Part shown: positions 1-7,094 of the stretch, piece by piece
Numbering within the stretch: position 1 is the stretch's first letter
Layout of the letters: the number at the start of each line of letters is the position of its first letter
NCBI GenBank assembly: GCA_937891085.1
Contig: CALAEY010000064.1
Location: 1-17,922 of the forward strand
From: an uncultured Prevotellaceae bacterium
GTDB taxonomy: Bacteria > Bacteroidota > Bacteroidia > Bacteroidales > Bacteroidaceae
Direction: 5' to 3'
DNA: 17,922 nucleotides
Position numbers and translations under genes: made by a program
The notes under the pieces: model-generated
Databases searched by the model: none
What the model was told of the DNA's origin: nothing
What the model saw: only the letters and a program-made list of their open reading frames with translations

Positions 1-1
1 T

Positions 2-55
2 TGGGCATCGAATCTACAATAGAAACCTATCGGCTGGTTGCGGATAATCATTTTA
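2..55. repeat. Left copy of a 54-bp terminal inverted repeat
   Basis: These 54 bases are the exact reverse complement of the last 54 bases of the window (17869-17922). Outward, on the minus strand, the copy contains an ATG (51-49) opening a frame MIIRNQPIGFYCRFDAQ that runs off the window edge. Identity between the copies stops about 4 bp upstream of that ATG. The copy ends 29 bp before the capsid start codon. It may be the edge of a longer repeated gene or mobile element, or a recombination site. I do not recognise the encoded peptide. Confidence 0.95.
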
Positions 56-84
56 GTTATTAACCATCATTATTTTTTCAGAAG

Positions 85-1281
85 ATGAAGAAGTTTGATT
101 TTATGGAAGCCAATGCCCGCAAGCGCGAGATTGGCAGTCGCCTGAGCGAAATCGCAGACAAGATCTCAGGCAATGACCAGCTCACAGAAGAAGTGCGCGA
201 GCAGTTGAACTCAGAGAGTGCAACCTTGCGCGAGGAGCTGAACGTACTGAACATGCGCATCAGCGCAGCTATGGCCAACGAGGCCGCAGAGAAGGTGTCG
301 CGTGAGCAGAAGGCAGACAAGAATGCCGTGCTCCGTGAACTGTTGAAGAGCGAGGATGCCAACGGCGTGCGCATGAAGCGTGAAGTGACCCTCGGCGTTC
401 TGACCGTTGGAGCCAAGAACAACATCACCAGCGCAGGCGCTATCGACCTGACTGTGAAAGACCTGATGCCAGACCTCGACGAAGGCCTTATCTGGGGCAA
501 GGTTGGCATCAACGTACAGACGAACGTCAAGGGCAACATCCTCTGGCCTTATGCCACGAGCGTAGTGCAAATGGAAGAGAAGGGCGAGAAAGCGGCTCTT
601 ACAGACCAGAGTATCAACTTTGACAACATCACCGTAGTTCCAAGCCGTTGCGGTGCAACTATCGCCATCAGCAACGAGGCTATCGACGACGCGTCGTTTG
701 ACCTGATGGGCTATGTGCAGAAGGCCATCACACTGGCGCAGCAGCGTTATCTGAATTGGAAGACGTTCAGCCATGACAATACGCTTACCGGCATGAAGGG
801 CCCTTGGGCATCAAAGGTCGGCTCAATCGCAACACTGGAAGCTACGTATGCCAACATCCTGTCTGCCAAGGCCGAACTGATTGATGCTGGCGTTGAAATG
901 CGTAACTTTGCCTGGGTGGTCGATGCAAGTGCAGAGGCTTTGCTGAAGTCTACTCCAAAGGCCGACGGCCAAGGCGGATTCATCATCCAGAACGGCACGC
1001 TTGACGGCGACCCATACTTCGTGAGCCACTACATCCGCCAGACCTCAGCCAAGGCAAAGGCAGCAGACATGTACATCGGTCTGGGCGCATGGAACTATCT
1101 GGCAGCCAACCAGCACGGAGAGGTCCGCTTGGTAATCGATCCATACACCAAGGCCGTGAACAACGAGACCGTCATCACCCTGAATACAAAGTGGTCACTG
1201 ACCACCCTGCGCGACAGTGCATTCGCTATCTACAAGCTGACTGCGGCAAGCGACAGCTCGACTGCGGCAAACCCCGAATGA
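85..1281 (+). CDS. Phage major capsid protein, HK97 fold
   Basis: This is the head shell subunit of a tailed phage (HK97-like Phage_capsid family), which assembles the procapsid. Residues 1 to about 75 are charged, helical and rich in Glu, Arg and Ala (for example NARKREIGSRLSEIADKI), as expected for the delta/scaffold domain that is often cleaved off by a prohead protease. From about residue 110 the sequence has the mixed alpha/beta character of the shell fold, including SRCGATIAISNEAIDDASFD and a C-terminal part near GEVRLVIDPYTKA. The 398-aa length is normal for an uncleaved HK97-type protein. The ATG at 85 follows an AT-rich leader without a clear ribosome site. The next gene starts 6 bp after the stop. 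The usual upstream portal and protease genes are not present because the window begins here. Family assignment is by recognition of sequence character and gene order. Confidence 0.88.
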   Translation: MKKFDFMEANARKREIGSRLSEIADKISGNDQLTEEVREQLNSESATLREELNVLNMRISAAMANEAAEKVSREQKADKNAVLRELLKSEDANGVRMKREVTLGVLTVGAKNNITSAGAIDLTVKDLMPDLDEGLIWGKVGINVQTNVKGNILWPYATSVVQMEEKGEKAALTDQSINFDNITVVPSRCGATIAISNEAIDDASFDLMGYVQKAITLAQQRYLNWKTFSHDNTLTGMKGPWASKVGSIATLEATYANILSAKAELIDAGVEMRNFAWVVDASAEALLKSTPKADGQGGFIIQNGTLDGDPYFVSHYIRQTSAKAKAADMYIGLGAWNYLAANQHGEVRLVIDPYTKAVNNETVITLNTKWSLTTLRDSAFAIYKLTAASDSSTAANPE

Positions 1282-1287
1282 TAAACA

Positions 1288-1638
1288 GTGGCTGATATGG
1301 CAGCGGTAAGTTTGAACTTGTTTAAGGAACATGTGCACGCAGACAGCCTCATAGACGAGGACTGTCTGCTGCAGATGTACCTGGATGCGGCAACGCAGCA
1401 GGTACTTGACTACATTGGATATACGGAAGATGAAATTGACGTGCTTCCCAGCATTCCGACTCCACTTGTGCAAGCCATTCTGCTGCAAGCAGGTACCATG
1501 TACCGCTTTCGAGGGAACGTTGATGCATCTAACTTATCAGCATTGCCGTATTCGACTGCTGCGATTGTAAAGCCATACTGCAAGATGCGTGGCGGCAGCA
1601 TCACTGAAAAGCTGATAGAGAATGAGACGGAGGGATGA
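1288..1638 (+). CDS. Phage head-tail connector protein, gp6-like
   Basis: This is a small adaptor expected to form the ring under the portal that joins head and tail (HK97 gp6-like family). The 116-aa product has the all-helical pattern of the family. An N-terminal segment (SLNLFKEHVHAD, then LIDEDCLLQMYLDAATQQVLDYIG) is followed by a second helix around PLVQAILLQAGTMYRFRG and a short C-terminal tail. The GTG at 1288 or the in-frame ATG at 1297 could start translation, and the family pattern does not decide between them. It follows the capsid gene by 6 bp and its stop touches the next gene, so it is part of one translationally coupled head-tail operon. Confidence 0.8.
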   Translation: MADMAAVSLNLFKEHVHADSLIDEDCLLQMYLDAATQQVLDYIGYTEDEIDVLPSIPTPLVQAILLQAGTMYRFRGNVDASNLSALPYSTAAIVKPYCKMRGGSITEKLIENETEG

Positions 1639-1641
1639 GTG

Positions 1642-1965
1642 ATGAATGTGAACCTCATAGACACCAAGCTCGAACTTCTGGAGCCCGTAAGGACCACAGA
1701 CGCTTTCGGCAGCGAGGACGTGAGCTTTCAGAGCACTGGAGAATGCTACGCCCATACCGTGAAGCTTACGGGAAACAGGCATGAAGAGGTGCAGGAGCAC
1801 TTCTCAGACTACCGAGCTGAGTTCAACGTGCGCTGGGGCATACCGGTGCACGAACATTGGCAGGTGCGCAACCTGCTCGACGGTGTGGTCTATGTGGTGA
1901 CGAACATCATCCCACTTCGGCAGAGGGATATGAAGACCTTGCAATGTGAGAAGCTGAATCCATGA
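1642..1965 (+). CDS. Phage head-tail joining / head closure protein
   Basis: The 107-aa product is likely the head closure (stopper) protein of the SPP1 gp16 / phage_H_T_join type. It is a small beta-rich protein that follows the gp6-like connector in many siphophages. Typical features are the early LELLEPVRTTDAFGSEDVSF segment (a sheet starting with the description of a coordinate-like pair), the middle FNVRWGIPVHEHWQVRN and the C-terminal VVYVVTNIIPLRQRDMKTLQ. I place the start at ATG 1642. A GTG directly before it (1639) is also in frame. The stop overlaps the next ATG by 4 bp, so translation is probably coupled. Confidence 0.72.
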   Translation: MNVNLIDTKLELLEPVRTTDAFGSEDVSFQSTGECYAHTVKLTGNRHEEVQEHFSDYRAEFNVRWGIPVHEHWQVRNLLDGVVYVVTNIIPLRQRDMKTLQCEKLNP

Positions 1966-2543
1966 ATCCAGAGGAATATACCGGCAAGGAATGGGCGGAG
2001 CTGGCCAAACAGCTCAGCGTGCGCCAGATACGAAACGGCATGAAGTCGGCCTATCGCAAGGAGGCCAAGAAAGCCGTGGAGATAGGGCAGCGTTACCTGA
2101 TGACCAGCGGCATGGTGGTGAGAGGAAATGCCGGCACATGGAAGAAGAGCGTGAGGTCATACATCTACAGCAAGGGAGGCGGATTCCTGGTCACGGTGAA
2201 AGGACGTGCCAAGACCAGGAAGAACGGCAAGGAGCTATCGATGCATGAGAACAGGCGATTCGGCAAGGTGATAACCCGTGGCCCTGCAAAGGGCATTAGG
2301 AATGAGAGACGCATGCCTATAGCGATGTGGGCGGAAGACGGCACTAATCCACGCAAGCACCGTGGATGGAAGCTGAAAGGCTTGAAACTCTCCAAGATGA
2401 AAGGCAGTGGCACAGGCCGCATGAAAGCCTATGGATTCTTGGAAAAAGCCACGCCCGAGATGTTTCGCTCGGTAGAGGCTGGGCTTACCCCACAGCTGGA
2501 GGCATCGGTAATGAAGCAGGCCGCAAAGGCTGGATTCGTATAA
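1962..2543 (+). CDS. Phage HK97 gp10-like tail/neck protein
   Basis: This 193-aa basic protein sits in the position where HK97 gp10-like genes lie, between the head closure protein and the tail terminator. Visible support includes the early helix with many Lys and Arg (KSAYRKEAKKAVEIGQRYL), the central beta-type stretch YIYSKGGGFLVTVKG, the PIAMWAEDGTNPR segment resembling the family's hydrophobic-E-(Y/D)GT signature, and the late YGFLEKATPEM, resembling the P-F-hydrophobic-A ending. It is longer than the usual 130-150 aa, with an internal Lys/Arg-rich insertion around residues 80-145. The role (neck or tail completion) is inferred from family and position. Confidence 0.65.
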   Translation: MNPEEYTGKEWAELAKQLSVRQIRNGMKSAYRKEAKKAVEIGQRYLMTSGMVVRGNAGTWKKSVRSYIYSKGGGFLVTVKGRAKTRKNGKELSMHENRRFGKVITRGPAKGIRNERRMPIAMWAEDGTNPRKHRGWKLKGLKLSKMKGSGTGRMKAYGFLEKATPEMFRSVEAGLTPQLEASVMKQAAKAGFV

Positions 2544-2553
2544 TACAGGAACT

Positions 2554-2946
2554 ATGGCAAAGACATCGTTAAGTGCAGGAGAGATAATACGTAGCATGCT
2601 GCTTGGCAGCGAGGCGGTATCGGCCATCACCACGAGGATATTCCCCGTGGCCACCGACAAGGCTGAACTGCCGTATGTAGCATATCGCCGCTCAAAGCAT
2701 GAGCAACAGCCATCGAAGGCTGGCTATGCTGGAGCAGACACCGTACAGATAGAGGTGAACTGCTACTCGGCTGGCTATGCCGAAGGTCTGGCACTGGCCG
2801 AGGCGGTGCGCGAGGCTCTGGACTGCCAGAGCGCGGAGACGGAGAGCTTGCTGATGCGCAGCTGTGTGCTGGCAGACAGCGAGGAATACTGGGCAGACGG
2901 TGCCGATGCCTATGTGCAGAACTTAGTTTTTAACATCAAAATTTAA
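2554..2946 (+). CDS. Phage tail terminator / completion protein (DUF3168-like)
   Basis: The 130-aa product matches the DUF3168 tail completion family, which caps the tail tube and connects it to the head. The pattern is an N-terminal helix (SAGEIIRSMLLGSEAVSAIT), a strand with RIFPVATDKAELPYVAYRR, a long strand TVQIEVNCYSAGYAEGLALA leading into a helix (AEAVREALD), and a final strand ending YVQNLVFNIKI. The IFP..., LPYV and VQIEVxCYS elements are typical. It starts 10 bp after the gp10-like gene and ends 5 bp before the tail tube gene, so it belongs to the same operon. Confidence 0.8.
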   Translation: MAKTSLSAGEIIRSMLLGSEAVSAITTRIFPVATDKAELPYVAYRRSKHEQQPSKAGYAGADTVQIEVNCYSAGYAEGLALAEAVREALDCQSAETESLLMRSCVLADSEEYWADGADAYVQNLVFNIKI

Positions 2947-2951
2947 TAAAT

Positions 2952-3416
2952 ATGGCAGTACCAACTACAGGCTACATTAACGGTAGCGACCTTTTGTTGA
3001 TGGTGGGCACGAAGGCCATCGGCCATTGCACGAGCCACACCCTGACATACAACAGCGAGACCAAGGAAAGGGCCGTAAAGCCCGCCACTTCGGCCAGCTA
3101 TTCCGCCGGCCTTTGGAAAGGCAAGGGCGTAGTCGGCCTCAGTATCTCTATCAGCGCAGAGGGATTGCGCTACTACGGCGAGGCCGAGGGCGGCTTTGCG
3201 GAACTCTCAGCGTTGTGGGGGGCAGGCACAGCCGTCACCGTCAAGGCGTATGAGCGTGAGGGCGCGGCAAGCCCCTACGTGGAGGGCAGTTTCGTAATCA
3301 CTTCGGTTGAGGAGACCAGCCCGGCGCAGGACGATGCCACCTACTCCGTTCAGTTGGAGAGCAACGGCGAGCCTACCACCTATCCAGGCAAGCCGTCGGG
3401 CGGCAGCAGCACCTAA
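2952..3416 (+). CDS. Phage major tail (tube) protein
   Basis: The 154-aa product is probably the tail tube subunit that stacks around the tape measure (TP901-1 major tail / Phage_tail_2 type). It starts with GYINGSDLLLMVGTKAIGHCTSH, the usual opening in which the first strands follow a nucleus of small residues. It continues with ETKERAVKP and the glycine-rich WKGKGVVGLSISISAEGL core, and ends in SFVITSVEETSPAQDDATYS, the strand pair typical of the tube fold. A flexible Gly/Ser/Pro tail closes the protein. Position between the tail terminator and the tail assembly chaperones is the canonical one. Confidence 0.85.
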   Translation: MAVPTTGYINGSDLLLMVGTKAIGHCTSHTLTYNSETKERAVKPATSASYSAGLWKGKGVVGLSISISAEGLRYYGEAEGGFAELSALWGAGTAVTVKAYEREGAASPYVEGSFVITSVEETSPAQDDATYSVQLESNGEPTTYPGKPSGGSST

Positions 3417-3435
3417 TCCCTAATTCCTACTGACT

Positions 3436-3759
3436 ATGAGCAAGAAAGTAGAAATTACTATCAATGGCGTAGCGTACCCCTGTAGGCAGACTATGGGGGC
3501 TATGCTACGTTTCAAGCAGGAAACCGGCAAAGAGGTCACAGAGATTGACCCCGGAAGTTTTAGCGACCTTTGCACTTATCTTTGGTGTTGCGTGAAATCA
3601 GCATCTAAGGCAGATGGCTTAGAGTTTAATTTGTCGCTGATGGACTTTGCCGACAACGTAACGCCCGAAGATGCTACAGAGTGGGCAGAGGCCAACAAAG
3701 AGCAGTCAGGCGACGGCACTATAGAGAACAGCGAGACACCCGAAGAAAAAAAAACTTAG
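3436..3759 (+). CDS. Phage tail assembly chaperone (gpG-type)
   Basis: This 107-aa acidic protein is expected to bind the tape measure protein during tail assembly. It begins with an Ig-like strand pair (VEITINGVAYPCRQTMGAML) and helices around RFKQETGKEVTEID and LCTYLWCCVKSASKADG, then a Glu-rich end (EQSGDGTIENSETPEEKKT). The stop at 3757-3759 lies immediately after a run of nine A residues that can slip a ribosome by -1 into the following frame. That layout, a short chaperone followed by a -1 fused longer form, is the classic gpG/gpGT arrangement of long-tailed phages. Codon usage here and in the next gene differs visibly from the capsid-side genes, suggesting mosaic origin. Confidence 0.85.
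   Translation: MSKKVEITINGVAYPCRQTMGAMLRFKQETGKEVTEIDPGSFSDLCTYLWCCVKSASKADGLEFNLSLMDFADNVTPEDATEWAEANKEQSGDGTIENSETPEEKKT
3746..3754 (+). promoter_or_regulatory. Programmed -1 ribosomal frameshift site (A9 slippery run)
   Basis: Nine consecutive A residues contain an A AAA AAA heptamer in register with the gpG frame, followed one codon later by the gpG stop TAG (3757-3759). Tandem Lys tRNAs can re-pair one base back, shifting to the frame that stays open to 4103. I see no strong stem-loop directly downstream, so any stimulatory structure is uncertain. Confidence 0.8.
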
Positions 3760-4103
3760 GGATAAACGATTACTTAGGCTTTGCGCTGGGTTGCTTACGC
3801 TTATCGTATGACGATTTTTGCAGATGTACCCCAAAGGAATTTGAGAGTATTTGCAAGGCGTATCACGACCAGCGCGAAGCCGAGTACAAAGACCGATGGG
3901 AAAGAACGAGGGCGGTAATAGTGGCGACCTTACGGCCACACCTGAAAGGACGGCCAACCGCTAAGAAAGTCTACCCGTTACCGTGGGATAAGGAAACTAC
4001 CAAAGGCCCAAGAAAGAAAGCCCCGAAGCCGCTAACGGCAGAGGAAAGCAAAGCGAGATTTGAAAGTTTGATAGCGAGGGTTAAGAACGCCGACGACGGC
4101 TAA
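3753..4103 (+). CDS. Tail assembly chaperone T domain, read by -1 frameshift (gpGT)
   Basis: This is the downstream part of the frameshifted chaperone. Slippage at the nine-A run (3746-3754) joins 106 residues of gpG to 116 residues read from 3753, giving a predicted 222-aa gpGT. The T part reads NLGINDYLGFALGCLRLS and then shows the family landmarks PKEFESICKAY, REAEYKDRWERTRAVIVA, LRPHLKGRP and PLPWDKE. The last stretch resembles the EWERTR ... PHLKK ... PLPWD pattern common in these proteins. There is no convincing independent start near the junction: the frame is open back to 3681, but that stretch encodes only a shadow of gpG. gpGT would recruit tail tube subunits to the tape measure. 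Confidence 0.8.
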   Translation, partial: NLGINDYLGFALGCLRLSYDDFCRCTPKEFESICKAYHDQREAEYKDRWERTRAVIVATLRPHLKGRPTAKKVYPLPWDKETTKGPRKKAPKPLTAEESKARFESLIARVKNADDG

Positions 4104-4287
4104 CGTAAGCATCGTTATTCGTAAAGTCCGCAGCAGAGAAGAAAACGGCAAAGGCTATAAGAGCGGCAAAGCCCGACCACGCTAAAACGCCGTTGCATCC
4201 CACTAACGCACTGATTATAAAAGCGGCAAAGGACACTACGAAAGTCAGAAGCGACCCTGATACTATTATGTTTCTTATACCTTTCAT
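4081..4287 (-). CDS. Small two-helix membrane protein, antisense within phage tail block
   Basis: I do not recognise this 68-aa ORF. It begins MKGIRNIIVSGSLLTF, has two hydrophobic segments (about residues 6-28 and 35-52) and ends in a basic SRRRRS, so it would be a helical hairpin with both ends probably in the cytoplasm. It fills the only plus-strand gap in the phage block (4104-4339), which holds no sense ORF, and overlaps the 3' end of the chaperone gene by 23 bp tail to tail. A TATCTTCG just upstream of the start differs by one base from the Bacteroidota -7 element, so it might be transcribed alone as a nearly leaderless message. It could be a phage moron such as a holin-like or exclusion protein, but nothing in the sequence proves function. 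Confidence 0.45.
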   Translation of the reverse strand: MKGIRNIIVSGSLLTFVVSFAAFIISALVGCNGVLAWSGFAALIAFAVFFSAADFTNNDAYVSRRRRS

Positions 4288-4339
4288 GCTGCGAAGATAA
4301 GAATAAAAAACGATATGAGTAAGTAAATTAGCGTTAAAA

Positions 4340-6406
4340 ATGGCAAAAGACGTAAAGTTTAACATAAAACTAACGATTGACGGTAAAGAGCAAATCGTTA
4401 CCGCATCCACAAACGTAAAGAAGTTTGCGGAAGAATTGGAGATTGCCCGTACCGAATCGACCAAACTTAGGGATGATTTGTTGAAAGTTACCCAAGTTAC
4501 TACGTCTTTTCAAAACGCTATGTCGGGTTTGCAGCAGCTTACCGGGCAAATGCAGACCTACACAGCCGCCAACGCACAGCAAGCCGAGGCCGAAGCAAAG
4601 TTGGCTAACAATATGCGTAACACGATGGGCGCAAGGGATGAAGATATACAGAGTATCAAAGACCTTTGCGCAGCCCAACAGCGGTTAGGCGTAATCGGTG
4701 ACGAAGTGCAGCTTTCGGGCGCGCAGGAACTCGCCACCTACCTCGAAAAGAAATCCAGCCTTGAGAAGCTCATCCCAGTGATGAATGACATGCTTGCTCA
4801 GCAATACGGACTGAATGCCACGCAGGAATCGGCTGCAAGCATCGCTACCATGCTCGGCAAGGTGATGAATGGGCAAGTGTCTGCCCTCAGCCGCTACGGC
4901 TATACCTTCGACGAAGCCCAAGCCCAGATATTGAAGTTTGGCACAGAGGAACAACGCGCAGCCGTATTAGCCGAGGTAGTGGAAAGTTCCGTAGGCGGCA
5001 TGAACGCGGAATTAGCTAAGACAGACGCGGGCAGAGCGAAGCAAGCTGCAAACGACTTTGGCGACTTGAAAGAGCAGATAGGCGCAGTTATCGCCCCGCT
5101 TGAATCAGCCATTATTAAGGTTGGCCAATTCTCTTTAGCCATTAACGCGATTAGTACAACCGTTGGAGGCATACGCGGTATATACGTAGCCGTCGTTTCC
5201 GCTACAGGTGCATTAAAGAATCTGACCGTAGTGACTTACGCACAGGCAGCAGCGGGAAAAGTAGCCGCAGCCGTGCAAGCACTTTGGGCTAAGCAGATGT
5301 ACTATGGCCGTCAGGCCGCTATAGCATGGACTTTTGGGGCCAAGTTGGCTACCGTCCAGGCTATTGCAATGCGAGCCGCGATTATGGGCCTTATGGCCGT
5401 AACAGGTATTGGCCTTGCTTTTGTGGCGGTATCGTCTATTATTTCCCTGTTTGCAAGTAAAACGGACGATGCCACAAAATCTATGCAAGATGCCGAGGCA
5501 GAGGCGAAGCGTTTGCAGGAGAGCCAAAACGAGGAAGTACGGGCGGGCGCACAGGCAGCGGCCACGTTGGAGCTGCAAAAGGAGAAACTTAAAAATCTGA
5601 TAGATGCCAAAAAGACAGGCAAAGACGTAAGCAAGGAAGAAAAGAAAATCGTAGGCGAACTTAACGACGCTTACGGTGACACGATGGGATATTTCTCCAG
5701 CGTATCAGGTTGGTATGAGGCTCTGACCAAGAATAGCGAGAAATATTGCCGTCAAATGGTGGCAGAGGCAAAGGCCAGGTCGCTCGCCAACCAGATAGCT
5801 AACTTGGAAGAGGAAAACAGAACTATCGGACAAAACATAGTAAACGACAAATATAGTAGGGAGAATGAGAAGGAAACAAGGGTAGTGAATAGCGGCACAA
5901 CAAGCTATGGCACGGTATCTACCTATACATTTAAAGTTGATATAGAGGGGACCAGCGAGCTTGATAAGGCCAGAGACCAGATGCAAGAGAACTACAGGCA
6001 GATAGACGACATGAAGCAGCGGATGGAGGACTCACTCAAGGAGGCTGCATCCATTCAGTATGATGTCATAGGGTCTTCAGTTCGCCCGAATGCCAATGCT
6101 GACACCACGGCAGGAGTTACGAAAGACACACAGCTCAGTCTGATAGAGAACGCCAATACCTACAAAGACCTCGCAAACAACATATCCTACTACCAGCAGG
6201 AAATTGAGAAGACGAATGTCGAGGACAGAGGCCGAATCAACATCCTCATGCAGCAGAAGAAGGCAGCAGAGGATTTGCTGAATTTCTACAAGAAAGGAAG
6301 TCAGGCCACTAACAGCCTTATCATAGTTCCGAAGATAGAGCCGGTGAAAATGAAAGACCTGCCATCCGTTGCTCCTAAGCCGATTAAGATGGGGGATGTT
6401 CTATAA
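4340..6406 (+). CDS. Phage tail tape measure protein, possibly 3'-truncated
   Basis: The 688-aa product has the hallmarks of a tape measure, which sets tail length and enters the cell envelope during infection. The N-terminal half is long, helical, and rich in Gln and Ala. A conserved-looking block near residues 155-245 contains NATQESAASIATMLGKVMNG, then SSVGGMNAELAKTDAGRAKQ and NDFGDLKEQIGAVIAPLES, as in many phage tape measures. A hydrophobic stretch (about 345-372, IMGLMAVTGIGLAFVAVSS) could insert in a membrane. Coiled-coil helices follow (EEENRTIGQNIV, then DQMQENYRQIDDMKQRMEDS). The chain ends abruptly at VAPKPIKMGDVL and no further tail genes follow, so the 3' part may be lost. Codon usage changes at least twice along the gene. 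Confidence 0.82.
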   Translation: MAKDVKFNIKLTIDGKEQIVTASTNVKKFAEELEIARTESTKLRDDLLKVTQVTTSFQNAMSGLQQLTGQMQTYTAANAQQAEAEAKLANNMRNTMGARDEDIQSIKDLCAAQQRLGVIGDEVQLSGAQELATYLEKKSSLEKLIPVMNDMLAQQYGLNATQESAASIATMLGKVMNGQVSALSRYGYTFDEAQAQILKFGTEEQRAAVLAEVVESSVGGMNAELAKTDAGRAKQAANDFGDLKEQIGAVIAPLESAIIKVGQFSLAINAISTTVGGIRGIYVAVVSATGALKNLTVVTYAQAAAGKVAAAVQALWAKQMYYGRQAAIAWTFGAKLATVQAIAMRAAIMGLMAVTGIGLAFVAVSSIISLFASKTDDATKSMQDAEAEAKRLQESQNEEVRAGAQAAATLELQKEKLKNLIDAKKTGKDVSKEEKKIVGELNDAYGDTMGYFSSVSGWYEALTKNSEKYCRQMVAEAKARSLANQIANLEEENRTIGQNIVNDKYSRENEKETRVVNSGTTSYGTVSTYTFKVDIEGTSELDKARDQMQENYRQIDDMKQRMEDSLKEAASIQYDVIGSSVRPNANADTTAGVTKDTQLSLIENANTYKDLANNISYYQQEIEKTNVEDRGRINILMQQKKAAEDLLNFYKKGSQATNSLIIVPKIEPVKMKDLPSVAPKPIKMGDVL

Positions 6407-6547
6407 ATTAAGTTGTTAATAATCAAATAATTAGTGTTCACTGATTAATCACATTTTCAAAGAACTCTTTGGCTGCGCGGTTTAGCCGTTAAGCCATATA
6501 TTGAAATTTTAACGAACTATTGAATATTATTCTATTAATAAAATCGT

Positions 6548-6555
6548 TATCTTTG
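6548..6555 (+). promoter_or_regulatory. Predicted -7 promoter element for cobU
   Basis: TATCTTTG fits the Bacteroidota -7 consensus TAnnTTTG and lies 21 bp before the cobU ATG. The -33 element is weak: a TTG at 6520-6522 is 25 bp away, longer than usual. I see no cobalamin riboswitch in the 170 bp between the tape measure and cobU. Confidence 0.65.
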
Positions 6556-6576
6556 CAATCAATTAACAGAACAACC

Positions 6577-7089
6577 ATGCGAAAAATCATCCTCATCACT
6601 GGTGGAGCACGCTCTGGGAAGAGCACCTATGCAGAGAGTCTGGCATTACAGCACTCTCCCAACCCTGTGTATCTGGCTACCGCACGCATCTGGGACGATG
6701 AGTTCAGAGAGCGCGTGAGACTGCATAAGGAGCGCAGAGGACCTGAATGGACGAATATCGAAGAACAGAAGTGGCTGAGCCAGCATGACATCACTGGGCG
6801 CACCGTGCTGATAGACTGCATCACGATGTGGTGCAACAACTTCTTCTTCGACCTGAAGGATGAGGTGAACGCCACGCTGGAGGCTCTGAAAGCTGAGTTC
6901 GACAAGTTCACTGCGCAGGAGGCTACCTTCATCTTCGTGACCAACGAGATAGGCATGGGTGGTGTGAGCATGAACGAAGTGAGTCGAAAGTTCACCGACC
7001 TGCAAGGATGGTTCAACCAATACGTGGCTTCCAAAGCCGACGAAGTGGTGCTGATGGTGAGTGGTATTCCCGTAAAAATAAAAGGATAA
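6577..7089 (+). CDS. cobU: Adenosylcobinamide kinase / adenosylcobinamide-phosphate guanylyltransferase
   Basis: CobU phosphorylates adenosylcobinamide and then attaches GMP to give adenosyl-GDP-cobinamide, the activated intermediate of cobalamin nucleotide-loop assembly. The 170-aa protein opens with a P-loop GGARSGKS (residues 9-16) and has a conserved RVRLHKERR segment whose His50 matches the guanylated histidine of characterised CobU enzymes. The C-terminal block TNEIGMGGVSMN with FTDLQGWFNQYVASKADEVV and VSGIPVKIKG is the family signature. The ATG at 6577 gives the normal N-terminus MRKIILITGG; an in-frame upstream start at 6520 would add unrelated residues and precede the promoter. It is the first gene of the cob cluster, 5 bp before cobT. 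Confidence 0.95.
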   Translation: MRKIILITGGARSGKSTYAESLALQHSPNPVYLATARIWDDEFRERVRLHKERRGPEWTNIEEQKWLSQHDITGRTVLIDCITMWCNNFFFDLKDEVNATLEALKAEFDKFTAQEATFIFVTNEIGMGGVSMNEVSRKFTDLQGWFNQYVASKADEVVLMVSGIPVKIKG

Positions 7090-7094
7090 GAAAT

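Noticed and set aside
211..774. Long minus-strand frames opposite the capsid gene (78-539 and 211-774)
   Set aside because: They are shadows of the capsid coding sequence. Composition is Ser/Arg or Cys/His-rich without domain character.
6407..6576. Cobalamin riboswitch upstream of cobU
   Set aside because: The gap is only 170 bp, AT-rich, and I do not see the B12-box or the conserved G-rich core.
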